A stretch of DNA of 6,128 bases. It comes from Gammaproteobacteria bacterium. GTDB lineage: Bacteria; Pseudomonadota; Gammaproteobacteria; UWMA-0217. Where the stretch lies: positions 1 to 6,128 of the forward strand of contig DRPO01000271.1 of assembly GCA_011330835.1 (NCBI GenBank). Reading direction: 5' to 3'. The notes beneath the pieces are model-generated. The model did no database searches, was not told the DNA's origin, and was given only the letters and a program-made list of their open reading frames with translations. The position numbers and the translations under genes are program-made. Position 1 is the stretch's first letter. Every line of letters begins with the position of its first letter. This document shows positions 1-6,047 of this stretch, in pieces.

Positions 1-12
1 CCCGCCTACCTC

Positions 13-38
13 GTCATTCCCGCGAAAGCGGGAATCCA
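13..38 (-). repeat. Type A hairpin repeat, left copy
   Basis: This is a 26-bp copy of the type A module. Read on the minus strand it begins TGGATTCCCGC and ends GCGGGAATGAC, and it is identical to the copies at 5910-5935 and 6005-6030. Two perfect 8-base arms (16-23 and 28-35) enclose a 4-base loop that reads TTTC on the minus strand. It lies about 130 bp past the kpsS stop codon, in the transcribed sense of the kpsC-kpsS unit. Repeats with this core are common between genes in many beta- and gammaproteobacteria; that comparison is from memory. No U-tract follows it, so it is not a classical intrinsic terminator. Confidence 0.85.
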
Positions 39-49
39 GCTCCTCGTTC

Positions 50-87
50 TGGATTCCGGGTCTTCGCTCCACTCAGCCCGGAATGAC
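50..87 (-). repeat. Type B hairpin repeat, left copy
   Basis: This is a 38-bp copy of the type B module. On the minus strand it begins GTCATTCCGGG and ends CCCGGAATCCA, and it is identical base for base to the right-hand copy at 6048-6085. The 8-base arms (53-60 and 77-84) flank a 16-base loop containing GTGGAGCGAAGA. It begins about 80 bp after the kpsS stop and is followed, 11 bp on in the minus direction, by the type A module. The loop is fully conserved between distant copies, so more than the stem is being kept or copied. Confidence 0.85.
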
Positions 88-166
88 GGATGGAGGGCGG
101 GGTGGTGGGGATTCGGTTGTGGAGAGAGCAGTCGTAGGCGCCGAATGAAACGCGAAATAGATGAAA
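88..166. other. Short spacer between kpsS and repeats
   Basis: This is the 79 bp between the kpsS stop codon and the first hairpin repeat. I see no gene, no T-rich terminator and no convincing promoter. The only internal structure is a 6-base inverted repeat, ATTCGG (111-116) with CCGAAT (141-146), whose 24-base loop makes it unconvincing. Confidence 0.5.
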
Positions 167-1498
167 CTATTGATATAGGCGACATTGGCGCGGCGAGGTG
201 TCGATAGTTTCGAAATTGACGCGCCGAATCTCTTTCTGGCTGGCATCGTTTATTGTTGTATCCGCATTGTTGTCGGCTTGGCGATGGCTTTTGAACACGG
301 TTTCCTTGAGCAGCTCCGGCAGTATCATGCCGCTGTGGTAACCGGACGCTGTCACGCGGCGATAAAAATTGCCCTTGATCTGATTGTTCCGGTGCAGCCA
401 GGCGCGAAACCGTTCGAACAGGTCGATGTCCACCCGCGTGGGGGCTTGCCAGAACTCGTCCAGTGGTTTTTGGGTGGTGAGCCCTGGCATGTCATAGATG
501 GCGTTGCCCATGGCCTTGACGGGTTTGCCGTGAAGCAACGCGGACAGTCCGACGGTGCTGTTCACGGTAACCAGTCCGAGGGTGTTTCTCAGCAGGCGCG
601 GCAGGTTGAGGTCGTGGACGTAGATAACGCGTTGCGCAACGCCGTTTTGCCGGGCGATGGAGCGAATTGCCCTGGAATAATCGGTGTAGCCGCGATCCAT
701 GGGGTGGTGCTTGATGACCAGCAAGGTTTCCGCCGGGGCGTTATTGGCGAAGGAGCGGATGCAGTCGGCGATAAAGGCTTCGATGCTGTCGTAGGACGAG
801 TGGGCCCGGATCTGCATGTCGGAATGCACCTGGAGCGCCACGAGGTAGAAATCCGGAGGCTGGGTTCCCAGCAGCAACCGGCGGTATTTTCTTTCCGTTA
901 CCTTGTAGGCGATTTTTCGCCAGCCTGCGCGCAGCCACTTCAGCCCTTCGGGAACGGGCTTCAGCGGGCGGTGATGCTCATAATGGGGGAATTTTCCGCT
1001 TTGCGCCGCCGCGGCGAGGTAGTAGGCCATCGCGTAGAGCGCCGCGTGGAAAAAACTGGAGCCGCGCAAATGTGTTTCCGGCTTTTCAAGGCGTTTGCCG
1101 CGCCGGTACTTTTCGGCCTGGCGGACGATGCCGGAGTGACCGTTGACGCCGTTCCTTTCCAGCGTAATGTAATTGGGGCGCAGATAGCCTTCCTCGAAGA
1201 CGTAGACTTCGACGCCCAGGCGCGGCGCGATTTCCCGAGCGACCGCGTGATAATGGCGGCAGTCGCCGAACAGATAGATCGTGTCGATGTTCAGTTCGGT
1301 GATTTTTTTCTCCAGCCAGAGCGGCCACTGGTCTTTGGGCAGATCGAAATCGAAGCAGCGCTCGCCGTGGAAGAACAGCCGGTCGCCGCCATTGAAATTG
1401 ATCTTGAAGACCCGCGCGCCAGCCTTTTCCAGATCCCGCGCGAAGCGGCGGAAAAAGGGGCCGACGGGGCCTTGCAGCAGCAAGATGTTATGCGCCAT
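167..1498 (-). CDS. kpsS: KpsS-type beta-Kdo transferase (capsule linker initiation)
   Basis: A 443-residue member of the KpsS/LipB branch of the capsule polysaccharide synthesis family. In studied systems KpsS adds the first beta-linked Kdo to the phosphatidylglycerol-type lipid anchor, using CMP-Kdo, at the cytoplasmic face of the inner membrane. Visible family features are the N-terminal LLLQGPVGPFFRRF (residues 6-19), GDCRHYH (78-84), FEEGYLRPNYITLE (101-114), KHHPMDRG (263-270) and TVNSTVG (311-317). There is no signal peptide or obvious membrane segment. The ATG overlaps the last 11 bases of kpsC and is preceded by AGGGAG (1510-1505) with a 6-base gap, which supports this start and translational coupling. 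The protein is longer than the roughly 390-410 residues I expect. The excess is a polar tail from about residue 400, encoded by less GC-rich DNA. Function is inferred from motifs and partner gene. Confidence 0.93.
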   Translation of the reverse strand: MAHNILLLQGPVGPFFRRFARDLEKAGARVFKINFNGGDRLFFHGERCFDFDLPKDQWPLWLEKKITELNIDTIYLFGDCRHYHAVAREIAPRLGVEVYVFEEGYLRPNYITLERNGVNGHSGIVRQAEKYRRGKRLEKPETHLRGSSFFHAALYAMAYYLAAAAQSGKFPHYEHHRPLKPVPEGLKWLRAGWRKIAYKVTERKYRRLLLGTQPPDFYLVALQVHSDMQIRAHSSYDSIEAFIADCIRSFANNAPAETLLVIKHHPMDRGYTDYSRAIRSIARQNGVAQRVIYVHDLNLPRLLRNTLGLVTVNSTVGLSALLHGKPVKAMGNAIYDMPGLTTQKPLDEFWQAPTRVDIDLFERFRAWLHRNNQIKGNFYRRVTASGYHSGMILPELLKETVFKSHRQADNNADTTINDASQKEIRRVNFETIDTSPRQCRLYQ

Positions 1499-3551
1499 GC
1501 AAGACTCCCTGGACGATCTTGCCCAGCTTGCGCAGTTGGCGTTCGAGATAGGTGACCTCGAAGGCGCTGTCCTGACCTTCGGTCAGCAGCTTGTTGCGCG
1601 ATTCGATCAGTTTGTCGATGACGCCTTCGCAATCGGTGAACGCGCCCGAGTCCCAGTCGTAGTAACGCGGGTACAGCAACAGGGCGCCAGCGACCAGTTC
1701 ATCCAGAGTCAACTGGCGATCACGGCGGGGGATTTCGAGGCGGTCTTCGGTCAGGCCCCAGCCGGCGTAGAACGGCAGGCCGTAGGTGGTGACCGGGAGT
1801 TTGCGCATCAGGGCCTCGAAGCCGACCAGCGAGGTCATCGTGTGAACCTCGTCGACCGCGTCCAGGCAGGTGGCGATGCTGACGTTGTCGATGACCGCGT
1901 CGCAATACTTCAGCGCATCGCCGAGCCTGACCTTGCCGTTGCGATTGCCGCTGACCACATCGGGATGCGGCTTGAAGATGATGTAGGCGTCGGGACGGTT
2001 TTCGCGGATCGCCTGGAGCAGTTTCAGATTGGTGTTGACATCCTGGCAGCCCAGACGCACCGAGGCGTCGTCCTCCACCTGGCCGGGCGCGAGAATGATG
2101 GGGCGTCCGGCGGCGGCTGACAGATCGATCAATTGTTCCGGTTCGTTGTTGTATTTGGTCAGCCGGCTGGCGATGATCTTGCGGCGGACGCGGCCCGCCT
2201 TGTTCAACAGGGACTCCGGGAAGCGGGAGGCGTTCAGCAGGTTTTCCAGCAGGCTGGGGCGGGCCGGGTCGAAATAGATGCCGTTCGGATCGAGCACCAG
2301 CGAGGAGGGCCGGACGAAATCGGAGCCCAGCCCCACCGAGCGCAGAAAACCGTCCTCCATCGCCAGCGGCGGATTCTGGGTGATCTGCAACAACTGGTCG
2401 AGCCCCTTCGGGCGGCGCGTTCCCCAGATGACGACCTGGTCGCCCTTGCGAATGCCGGCCTTGCGCGCCTCGGCGACCGTTTTGACGAAGCGAATTTTGT
2501 TGCGGCTGGATTGCAGGAACGGCTTGACGTTGACGCGCGTCCAGTGACGGATGCCGAAACAATAGACATTGGCGCGGTTGAGTTGCTCCATCCGCGTCTG
2601 CAAGTCGAGGTGGCGCAAGGCTTCCATGATGCCGCAGCGTTTGCCGGTCACCGGATTGACGTAGCGGGTGTATTCGATAAAGGCGGCCGCGAAGACCTCC
2701 TCTATGCCGCGCCTCGGCGTGCGACGGGAACAGGCGACCCGGTCGTCCGTCAGCCCCCAGCCCGCGTAGAACGGCATGCCGAAGCAAACGACTTCCTTGC
2801 CTTGCAACAGGGCGTCGAAGCCCATCTGCGACGTGGCGACGTACACCTTGTCCATCGGCTCGATGACCGACTGGGGATTGAAGTCGCCGGTGATGAATCG
2901 AACCCTTTTGTTGTATTGCTGCTCCGAAAACAGCCCCCGGCGGCAGCCCGCCACCGTTTCGGGGTGGAGCTTGACGAAGATCGTCGCATCCGGATTCTCG
3001 GCGATCGCCGCATCCAGGATCGTCGTCAGGCGCGTCTCCGCCAGGCCCAGCGTCAGCGATGCGTCGCCCGCCACCTGGTCGACGATCAATACCCGCTGGC
3101 CCTCTGGCAGATCATCGGTTGGAAAATCCGCCCCGCCGTTGTATTTCGAAAGCTTGTTGGCGAGCATAAACTCGATCGCCTGACGCGCCAACTCGCCTTT
3201 TTCCGGCGTGAACCAGTCCCCATCGCCATTGAGCAGGTTTTCCAGATCGGAAGGGCGGGTCGCGTCGTAATAGACGCCCGCGCGATCCAGAATCAACGAG
3301 ATTCCCACCGCGCCCTTGCGGCCCAGCCCGACCGAACGCAGAAAACCGTCTTCGAGCGAGACGTAAGGGAGCTGATGGCGTTCAGCGAACCGTCGGGCGC
3401 GGGCGGTATTCGCCTTCGCGCCCCAGCCCGCGACAAGATCAATCGTTTCCGCCTTGTTCGCCGCCGGATTCAGCAGAATCTCGTCCACGCCGAGAAAGGC
3501 CTTCAAATAAGGCAGTTGAGCCAGTTTTGCAGAGAATACCGCCAAGCGCAT
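1488..3551 (-). CDS. kpsC: KpsC-type dual-module beta-Kdo transferase
   Basis: A 687-residue KpsC/LipA protein. The family extends the Kdo primer laid down by KpsS into a short poly-beta-Kdo linker, with one retaining transferase module for each alternating linkage; capsule chains are then built on it. Two tandem homologous modules are visible, dividing near residue 330. Each has EDGFLRSVGLG (67-77 and 399-409), a Y-[YF]-D-x-x-RP-S-x-LENLLN segment, a K-x-HP motif (KLHPE 194-198, KPHPD 527-531) and PFYAGWGLT-[DE]-DR (260-271 and 593-604). Total length is close to that of E. coli KpsC. I chose the ATG at 3551 because GGAAGG lies 7 bases upstream; the in-frame ATG at 3566 overlaps that Shine-Dalgarno and only adds MEGGI. 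It is a soluble cytoplasmic protein with no signal peptide. It is the promoter-proximal partner of kpsS. Confidence 0.95.
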   Translation of the reverse strand: MRLAVFSAKLAQLPYLKAFLGVDEILLNPAANKAETIDLVAGWGAKANTARARRFAERHQLPYVSLEDGFLRSVGLGRKGAVGISLILDRAGVYYDATRPSDLENLLNGDGDWFTPEKGELARQAIEFMLANKLSKYNGGADFPTDDLPEGQRVLIVDQVAGDASLTLGLAETRLTTILDAAIAENPDATIFVKLHPETVAGCRRGLFSEQQYNKRVRFITGDFNPQSVIEPMDKVYVATSQMGFDALLQGKEVVCFGMPFYAGWGLTDDRVACSRRTPRRGIEEVFAAAFIEYTRYVNPVTGKRCGIMEALRHLDLQTRMEQLNRANVYCFGIRHWTRVNVKPFLQSSRNKIRFVKTVAEARKAGIRKGDQVVIWGTRRPKGLDQLLQITQNPPLAMEDGFLRSVGLGSDFVRPSSLVLDPNGIYFDPARPSLLENLLNASRFPESLLNKAGRVRRKIIASRLTKYNNEPEQLIDLSAAAGRPIILAPGQVEDDASVRLGCQDVNTNLKLLQAIRENRPDAYIIFKPHPDVVSGNRNGKVRLGDALKYCDAVIDNVSIATCLDAVDEVHTMTSLVGFEALMRKLPVTTYGLPFYAGWGLTEDRLEIPRRDRQLTLDELVAGALLLYPRYYDWDSGAFTDCEGVIDKLIESRNKLLTEGQDSAFEVTYLERQLRKLGKIVQGVLHGA

Positions 3552-3558
3552 GATTCCC

Positions 3559-3564
3559 CCTTCC
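3559..3564 (-). promoter_or_regulatory. Ribosome binding site of kpsC
   Basis: On the minus strand GGAAGG, followed by further Gs, ends 7 bases before the ATG at 3551. It overlaps the alternative in-frame ATG at 3566, so it decides the start in favour of 3551. Confidence 0.75.
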
Positions 3565-3580
3565 ATGGTGAATTGTTATG

Positions 3581-3598
3581 GCCCCTGATTAAAGGGGC
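3581..3598 (-). promoter_or_regulatory. Small hairpin in the kpsC leader
   Basis: On the minus strand GCCCCT, a 6-base AT-rich loop (TTAATC) and AGGGGC form a perfect 6-bp stem ending 17 bases before the Shine-Dalgarno of kpsC. No U-tract follows, so it is not an intrinsic terminator. It could be a leader hairpin or an operator dyad, or a chance occurrence in GC-rich DNA. Confidence 0.35.
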
Positions 3599-3628
3599 GT
3601 TTCCTAGACCGGGAACGTCGCGGATCGG

Positions 3629-3674
3629 CATCCGGCGGCTTTCCATTGCCGCGTAGTGATCGACGCGCCGGATG
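3629..3674. repeat. 9-bp inverted repeat between epimerase and kpsC
   Basis: CATCCGGCG (3629-3637) and CGCCGGATG (3666-3674) are perfect inverted copies separated by 28 bp. The loop is too long for a tight terminator. A protein-binding pair, an RNA leader structure or a remnant of a longer element are all possible. The arms are GC-rich, but nine exact matches in such a short gap are more than I would readily ascribe to chance. Confidence 0.45.
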
Positions 3675-3800
3675 GGGATTTGAACATGCTAGGCCTGAGG
3701 GTCGGTGTTAAATGGTCCGCAACAATTATGAGGCTGGAACGAAGGGCGATAATCCGCTGACGTACTGCGCCATGCCGGGTACGAGCGGTTGGGTTTGGGG

Positions 3801-4835
3801 TCAGAGCCCGGGCAGCGAGCGCACATACCACTCTATGGCGGTCTTCAATCCTTCTCCAATGCGGTGTGTGGGTTCGTACCCCAGCAGTCGCCTGGACTTG
3901 CCGATGTCGGCCAGCGAATGCCGCACGTCGCCCGGGCGAAAGTCCCGGTATCGTGGTTCGGCGTCCGCCACATGCGGATGCCAGACCGCCAGTTGATCGC
4001 GAATTTCACGGAACAGGGTGTTGAGCGAGGTGCGGTCGCCAACGGCGACGTTGTAGACCTCGTCGCGCGCCGCATCGTCCGCCATGGCCGCAAGCAGGTT
4101 GGCCTGCACGGCGTTGTCGATGAAGCAGAAATCCCGGCTGGTTTCTCCGTCGCCATTGATATAGACCGGCTCCCGCCGGATCAGCGCGGAGACCCATTTG
4201 GGAATGACGGCGGCATAGGCGCCGTCGGGATCCTGCCGCTTGCCGAAGATATTGAAATAGCGCAGTCCGATTGCCTTGTAGCCATAGGTGCGCGCGTACA
4301 CCGAGGCGTACAGCTCATCGACCAGCTTTGTGACGGCGTAGGGAGAGAGCGGGTTGCCGATCTTGTCCTCGACCTTGGGCAGGTCGGGGTGATCGCCGTA
4401 GGTGGAGCTGGAAGCGGCGTAGACAAAGCCGCGAACGCCCGCCAGCCGCGCGGCCTCCAGCATGTTCAAAAAGCCGGTGATGTTGGTTCCATTGGTCGTC
4501 AGCGGATCCTCGATGGAGCGCGGCACCGAACCGAGCGCCGCCTGGTGCAGCACATGATCCACGCCTTCGCAGGCGTGACGGCAGGTCTCTGCGTCGCGAA
4601 TGTCCCCCTCGATCATCCGGAACCGGGCCCATTGCGCCTCGTCCACCGCGCTCTGGACCTCGTCCAGGTTGCGTTGGTGGCCGGTCGCGAAGTTATCCAG
4701 CCCGACCACCTGCTGGTCGAGCTTCAACAATGTTTCCAACAGGTTGGAGCCGATGAAGCCGGCGACGCCCGTGACCAGCCATGTGCGCGGAGAAGCGGCG
4801 AGCGCTTCGGAAACCTGAGTGATTCGTGTTGTCAT
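3801..4835 (-). CDS. UDP-GlcNAc/UDP-GlcNAcA C4-epimerase, WbpP/TviC type
   Basis: A 344-residue short-chain dehydrogenase/reductase of the extended sugar-epimerase family, matching what I recall of WbpP almost throughout. WbpP-group enzymes interconvert UDP-GlcNAc or UDP-GlcNAcA with the galacto form through a transient 4-keto intermediate on bound NAD. Visible are the NAD-binding GVAGFIGS (23-30), the VVGLDNFATGHQRNLDEV block (43-60), HQAALGSVPRS (97-107), SSSTYG (142-147), the catalytic YAVTK (Y166, K170), LRYFNIFGKRQDP (191-203), INGDGETSRDF (226-236) and GDVRHSLAD (302-310). Length and spacing fit a complete enzyme. The ATG at 4835 is preferred over an upstream in-frame GTG at 4886: it has AAGG with a 5-base gap and puts the NAD motif where WbpP has it. 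It could be called wbpP, tviC or vipB depending on substrate, which the sequence does not settle. It probably supplies GalNAc or GalNAcA for the capsule. Confidence 0.93.
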   Translation of the reverse strand: MTTRITQVSEALAASPRTWLVTGVAGFIGSNLLETLLKLDQQVVGLDNFATGHQRNLDEVQSAVDEAQWARFRMIEGDIRDAETCRHACEGVDHVLHQAALGSVPRSIEDPLTTNGTNITGFLNMLEAARLAGVRGFVYAASSSTYGDHPDLPKVEDKIGNPLSPYAVTKLVDELYASVYARTYGYKAIGLRYFNIFGKRQDPDGAYAAVIPKWVSALIRREPVYINGDGETSRDFCFIDNAVQANLLAAMADDAARDEVYNVAVGDRTSLNTLFREIRDQLAVWHPHVADAEPRYRDFRPGDVRHSLADIGKSRRLLGYEPTHRIGEGLKTAIEWYVRSLPGL

Positions 4836-4840
4836 GTCTG

Positions 4841-4844
4841 CCTT
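4841..4844 (-). promoter_or_regulatory. Ribosome binding site of the epimerase gene
   Basis: AAGG on the minus strand lies 5 bases before the ATG at 4835. The upstream alternative GTG at 4886 has no comparable site, so this supports the shorter start. Confidence 0.6.
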
Positions 4845-4925
4845 GAGGTTGCGGGATTCCTTCGGATGACGAAGGGTAGCAGTCACTCAGATTCAAAACT
4901 GTCGACCAAGTTCCAATCGGCTGCG

Positions 4926-4948
4926 CCGGCGACCGGTCGGTGCGCCGG
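4926..4948. repeat. GC-rich dyad in the divergent spacer
   Basis: CCGGCG (4926-4931) pairs with CGCCGG (4943-4948). With one bulged base the stem continues as ACC/GGT around a 4-base GGTC loop, giving about 9 bp. The palindrome GACCGGTC (4931-4938) lies in its centre, and the dyad overlaps two direct copies of TGCGCCGG (4922-4929 and 4941-4948). It could be an operator or leader hairpin; no regulator is encoded nearby to support either. Confidence 0.4.
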
Positions 4949-5088
4949 TTTCCCCGCTGGCAAAGGCGTTTCGCGGATCTCGGGAAGCCGTTGTTTTCCG
5001 CCAGTTGTCGCGGGGGGGTGTACGCTCATCTCGCCGAGGGGGTATGCTCAAAAGCGAGGAACACGCGGCAAACCAATCACTCATCAGA

Positions 5089-5853
5089 ATGACCAACCAC
5101 TTCCACACCATCATCCCCGCCCGCTACGGGTCGAGTCGCCTCCCCGGAAAGCCCCTGCTGGACATCGGCGGCAAGCCCATGATCCAGCACGTCTACCAGC
5201 GAGCGATCGAAGCCGGCTCCACCGAAGTCATCGTCGCCACCGACGACCAGCGTATCGTCGACACCGTGGCCTCCTTCGGCGGTCGCGCCATGATGACGTC
5301 CCCCGACCACCCCAGCGGCGCGGACAGGCTGGCCGAAGTCGCGACAAGGCTGGATCTCGCCGACGACGCCATCGTCGTCAACCTCCAGGGCGACGAACCC
5401 ATGATGGATCCGGCGCTGGTCAGGCAAGCGGCGCAAGACCTCATCGCCCATCCCGAGGCCGGGATGACCACGTTCGCCACCCCCATCCGTCAACGCGCCG
5501 ACATCTTCAATCCCAACATTGTCAAGGTCGTCATTGACAAGGCGGGCAGGGCGCTTTACTTCAGTCGCGCCCCCATCCCCTGGGTGCGTTCGGATTTCGA
5601 CGACGAAGTGGCGCGGGACATGCCCGACTCGATCATCCCCTACCGTCATCTCGGCATGTACGCCTACCGTGTGGGCGCATTGAAAGCCATAACGGCGGAG
5701 CAACCGTGCGCCATCGAATGCGCCGAGTCCCTGGAGCAGTTGCGCGCCCTGTGGCATGGCGTCCGGATTTACGTCGGAATTGTCGAGCACGCCCCGGCGC
5801 ACGGGGTGGATACGCGGGAGGATCTGGAACGGGTTCGGTCGATTTCGGCGTAA
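5089..5853 (+). CDS. kdsB: CMP-Kdo synthetase (3-deoxy-manno-octulosonate cytidylyltransferase)
   Basis: A 254-residue cytidylyltransferase that activates Kdo with CTP to give CMP-Kdo and pyrophosphate in the cytoplasm. The product is the donor for lipid A Kdo transfer and for KpsS/KpsC. The family signature IPARYGSSRLPGKPL is at residues 9-23, followed by VATDD (49-53), SGADRLAEV (76-84), the metal/nucleotide motif LQGDEP (99-104), YFSRAPIPW (157-165), YRHLGMYAYR (185-194), ESLEQLR (213-219) and GVDTREDLERV (239-249, with D241 a likely Mg ligand). Length is close to the roughly 248 residues of E. coli KdsB. I chose the ATG at 5089 because it starts a few residues before the signature as in the family, although its Shine-Dalgarno is poor. 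An in-frame ATG at 5044 with GAGGGGG close upstream would add 15 residues. It may be the housekeeping kdsB or a capsule-dedicated kpsU; its place beside kpsC-kpsS hints at the latter. Confidence 0.95.
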   Translation: MTNHFHTIIPARYGSSRLPGKPLLDIGGKPMIQHVYQRAIEAGSTEVIVATDDQRIVDTVASFGGRAMMTSPDHPSGADRLAEVATRLDLADDAIVVNLQGDEPMMDPALVRQAAQDLIAHPEAGMTTFATPIRQRADIFNPNIVKVVIDKAGRALYFSRAPIPWVRSDFDDEVARDMPDSIIPYRHLGMYAYRVGALKAITAEQPCAIECAESLEQLRALWHGVRIYVGIVEHAPAHGVDTREDLERVRSISA

Positions 5854-5909
5854 GGGCCTCGATGTCCAATGCCGTTCAATCAGCAGCCCTGGAATTCTGG
5901 ACGTGGCTA
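5854..5909. other. Spacer downstream of kdsB
   Basis: These 56 bp separate the kdsB stop from the first repeat module. I see no terminator or gene. The next structured sequence is the hairpin array starting at 5910. Confidence 0.5.
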
Positions 5910-5935
5910 TGGATTCCCGCTTTCGCGGGAATGAC
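5910..5935 (+). repeat. Type A hairpin repeat, right copy 1
   Basis: A 26-bp type A module, identical to 6005-6030 and to the reverse complement of 13-38. Arms ATTCCCGC (5913-5920) and GCGGGAAT (5925-5932) form a perfect 8-bp stem with loop TTTC. It starts 57 bases after the kdsB stop in the sense orientation. Confidence 0.85.
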
Positions 5936-5954
5936 GGGGCGGGGAAAGTGTTCC

Positions 5955-5992
5955 GTCATTCCGGGCTGGGTGGAGCGAAGACCCGGAATCCA
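5955..5992 (+). repeat. Type B hairpin repeat, right copy 1
   Basis: A 38-bp type B module with arms ATTCCGGG (5958-5965) and CCCGGAAT (5982-5989) and a 16-base loop. It differs from the other two B copies at one loop position (CTGGGTGG here, CTGAGTGG in the others). Confidence 0.85.
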
Positions 5993-6004
5993 CGCCAAGA
6001 GCAC

Positions 6005-6030
6005 TGGATTCCCGCTTTCGCGGGAATGAC
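6005..6030 (+). repeat. Type A hairpin repeat, right copy 2
   Basis: This is the second exact 26-bp type A module, 95 bp after the first. It has the same 8-bp stem and TTTC loop. Confidence 0.85.
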
Positions 6031-6047
6031 GAGGGGGAAAGTGTTCC

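Larger units (their letters stand above)
3552..3800 (-). other. Intergenic region upstream of kpsC
   Basis: The 249 bp between the epimerase stop and the kpsC start hold no gene I can support. The region probably contains the kpsC promoter or leader, but no clear -35/-10 pair is visible. A TTTAAT-like element near 3590 on the minus strand lacks a good partner. I find no JUMPstart/ops motif (GGCGGTAG) on either strand. Two inverted repeats are listed separately. No T-rich terminator follows the epimerase stop, so readthrough from the epimerase into kpsC-kpsS, making one three-gene transcript, remains possible. Confidence 0.5.
4836..5088. promoter_or_regulatory. Divergent spacer between epimerase and CMP-Kdo synthetase genes
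   Basis: These 253 bp separate two divergent genes, so promoters for both are expected here. No strong sigma-70 pair is visible. Weak candidates are TTGGAA on the minus strand near 4915 and TATGCT at 5043-5048 on the plus strand, neither with a well-spaced good partner. The region contains a GC-rich dyad (4926-4948) and two imperfect direct copies of GTAYGCTCA (5020-5028 and 5042-5050), 22 bp apart. No gene of its own is supported. Confidence 0.5.

Noticed and set aside
13..87. CRISPR array or intrinsic terminator at the repeats
   Set aside because: The modules alternate between two kinds, the spacers are short and partly conserved rather than unique, and there are too few units for CRISPR. 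No T-tract follows either stem, so an intrinsic terminator is not supported.
185..1555. Long plus-strand open frame (456 codons) opposite kpsS
   Set aside because: It is antiparallel to a well-recognised kpsS frame. Its translation shows no family motif and is rich in V, D, G, R and Q, as expected for a shadow frame in GC-rich DNA.
2133..3656. Long plus-strand open frame (507 codons) opposite kpsC
   Set aside because: It lies almost entirely antisense to kpsC, whose two modules are clearly recognisable. The antisense translation has no recognisable domain.
3552..3800. JUMPstart/ops element expected in front of some capsule operons
   Set aside because: No GGCGGTAG core is present on either strand of the gap, so no RfaH-type antitermination site can be claimed here.
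3604..3831. Possible 75-codon minus-strand gene between the epimerase and kpsC
   Set aside because: It starts inside the epimerase coding region, has no ribosome binding site that I can see and resembles no known protein. A shorter start near 3686 gives only about 27 codons.
4836..4886. Longer epimerase start at the GTG at 4886, adding 17 residues
   Set aside because: It lacks a good ribosome binding site, and the extra residues go beyond the WbpP-type N-terminus. The ATG at 4835 has AAGG at proper spacing.
3789..5537. Plus-strand open frame of 582 codons running across the epimerase, the spacer and part of kdsB
   Set aside because: It is antisense to the epimerase and in the wrong frame for kdsB. 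The translation becomes R/P/H-rich in the kdsB region, typical of a shifted frame.
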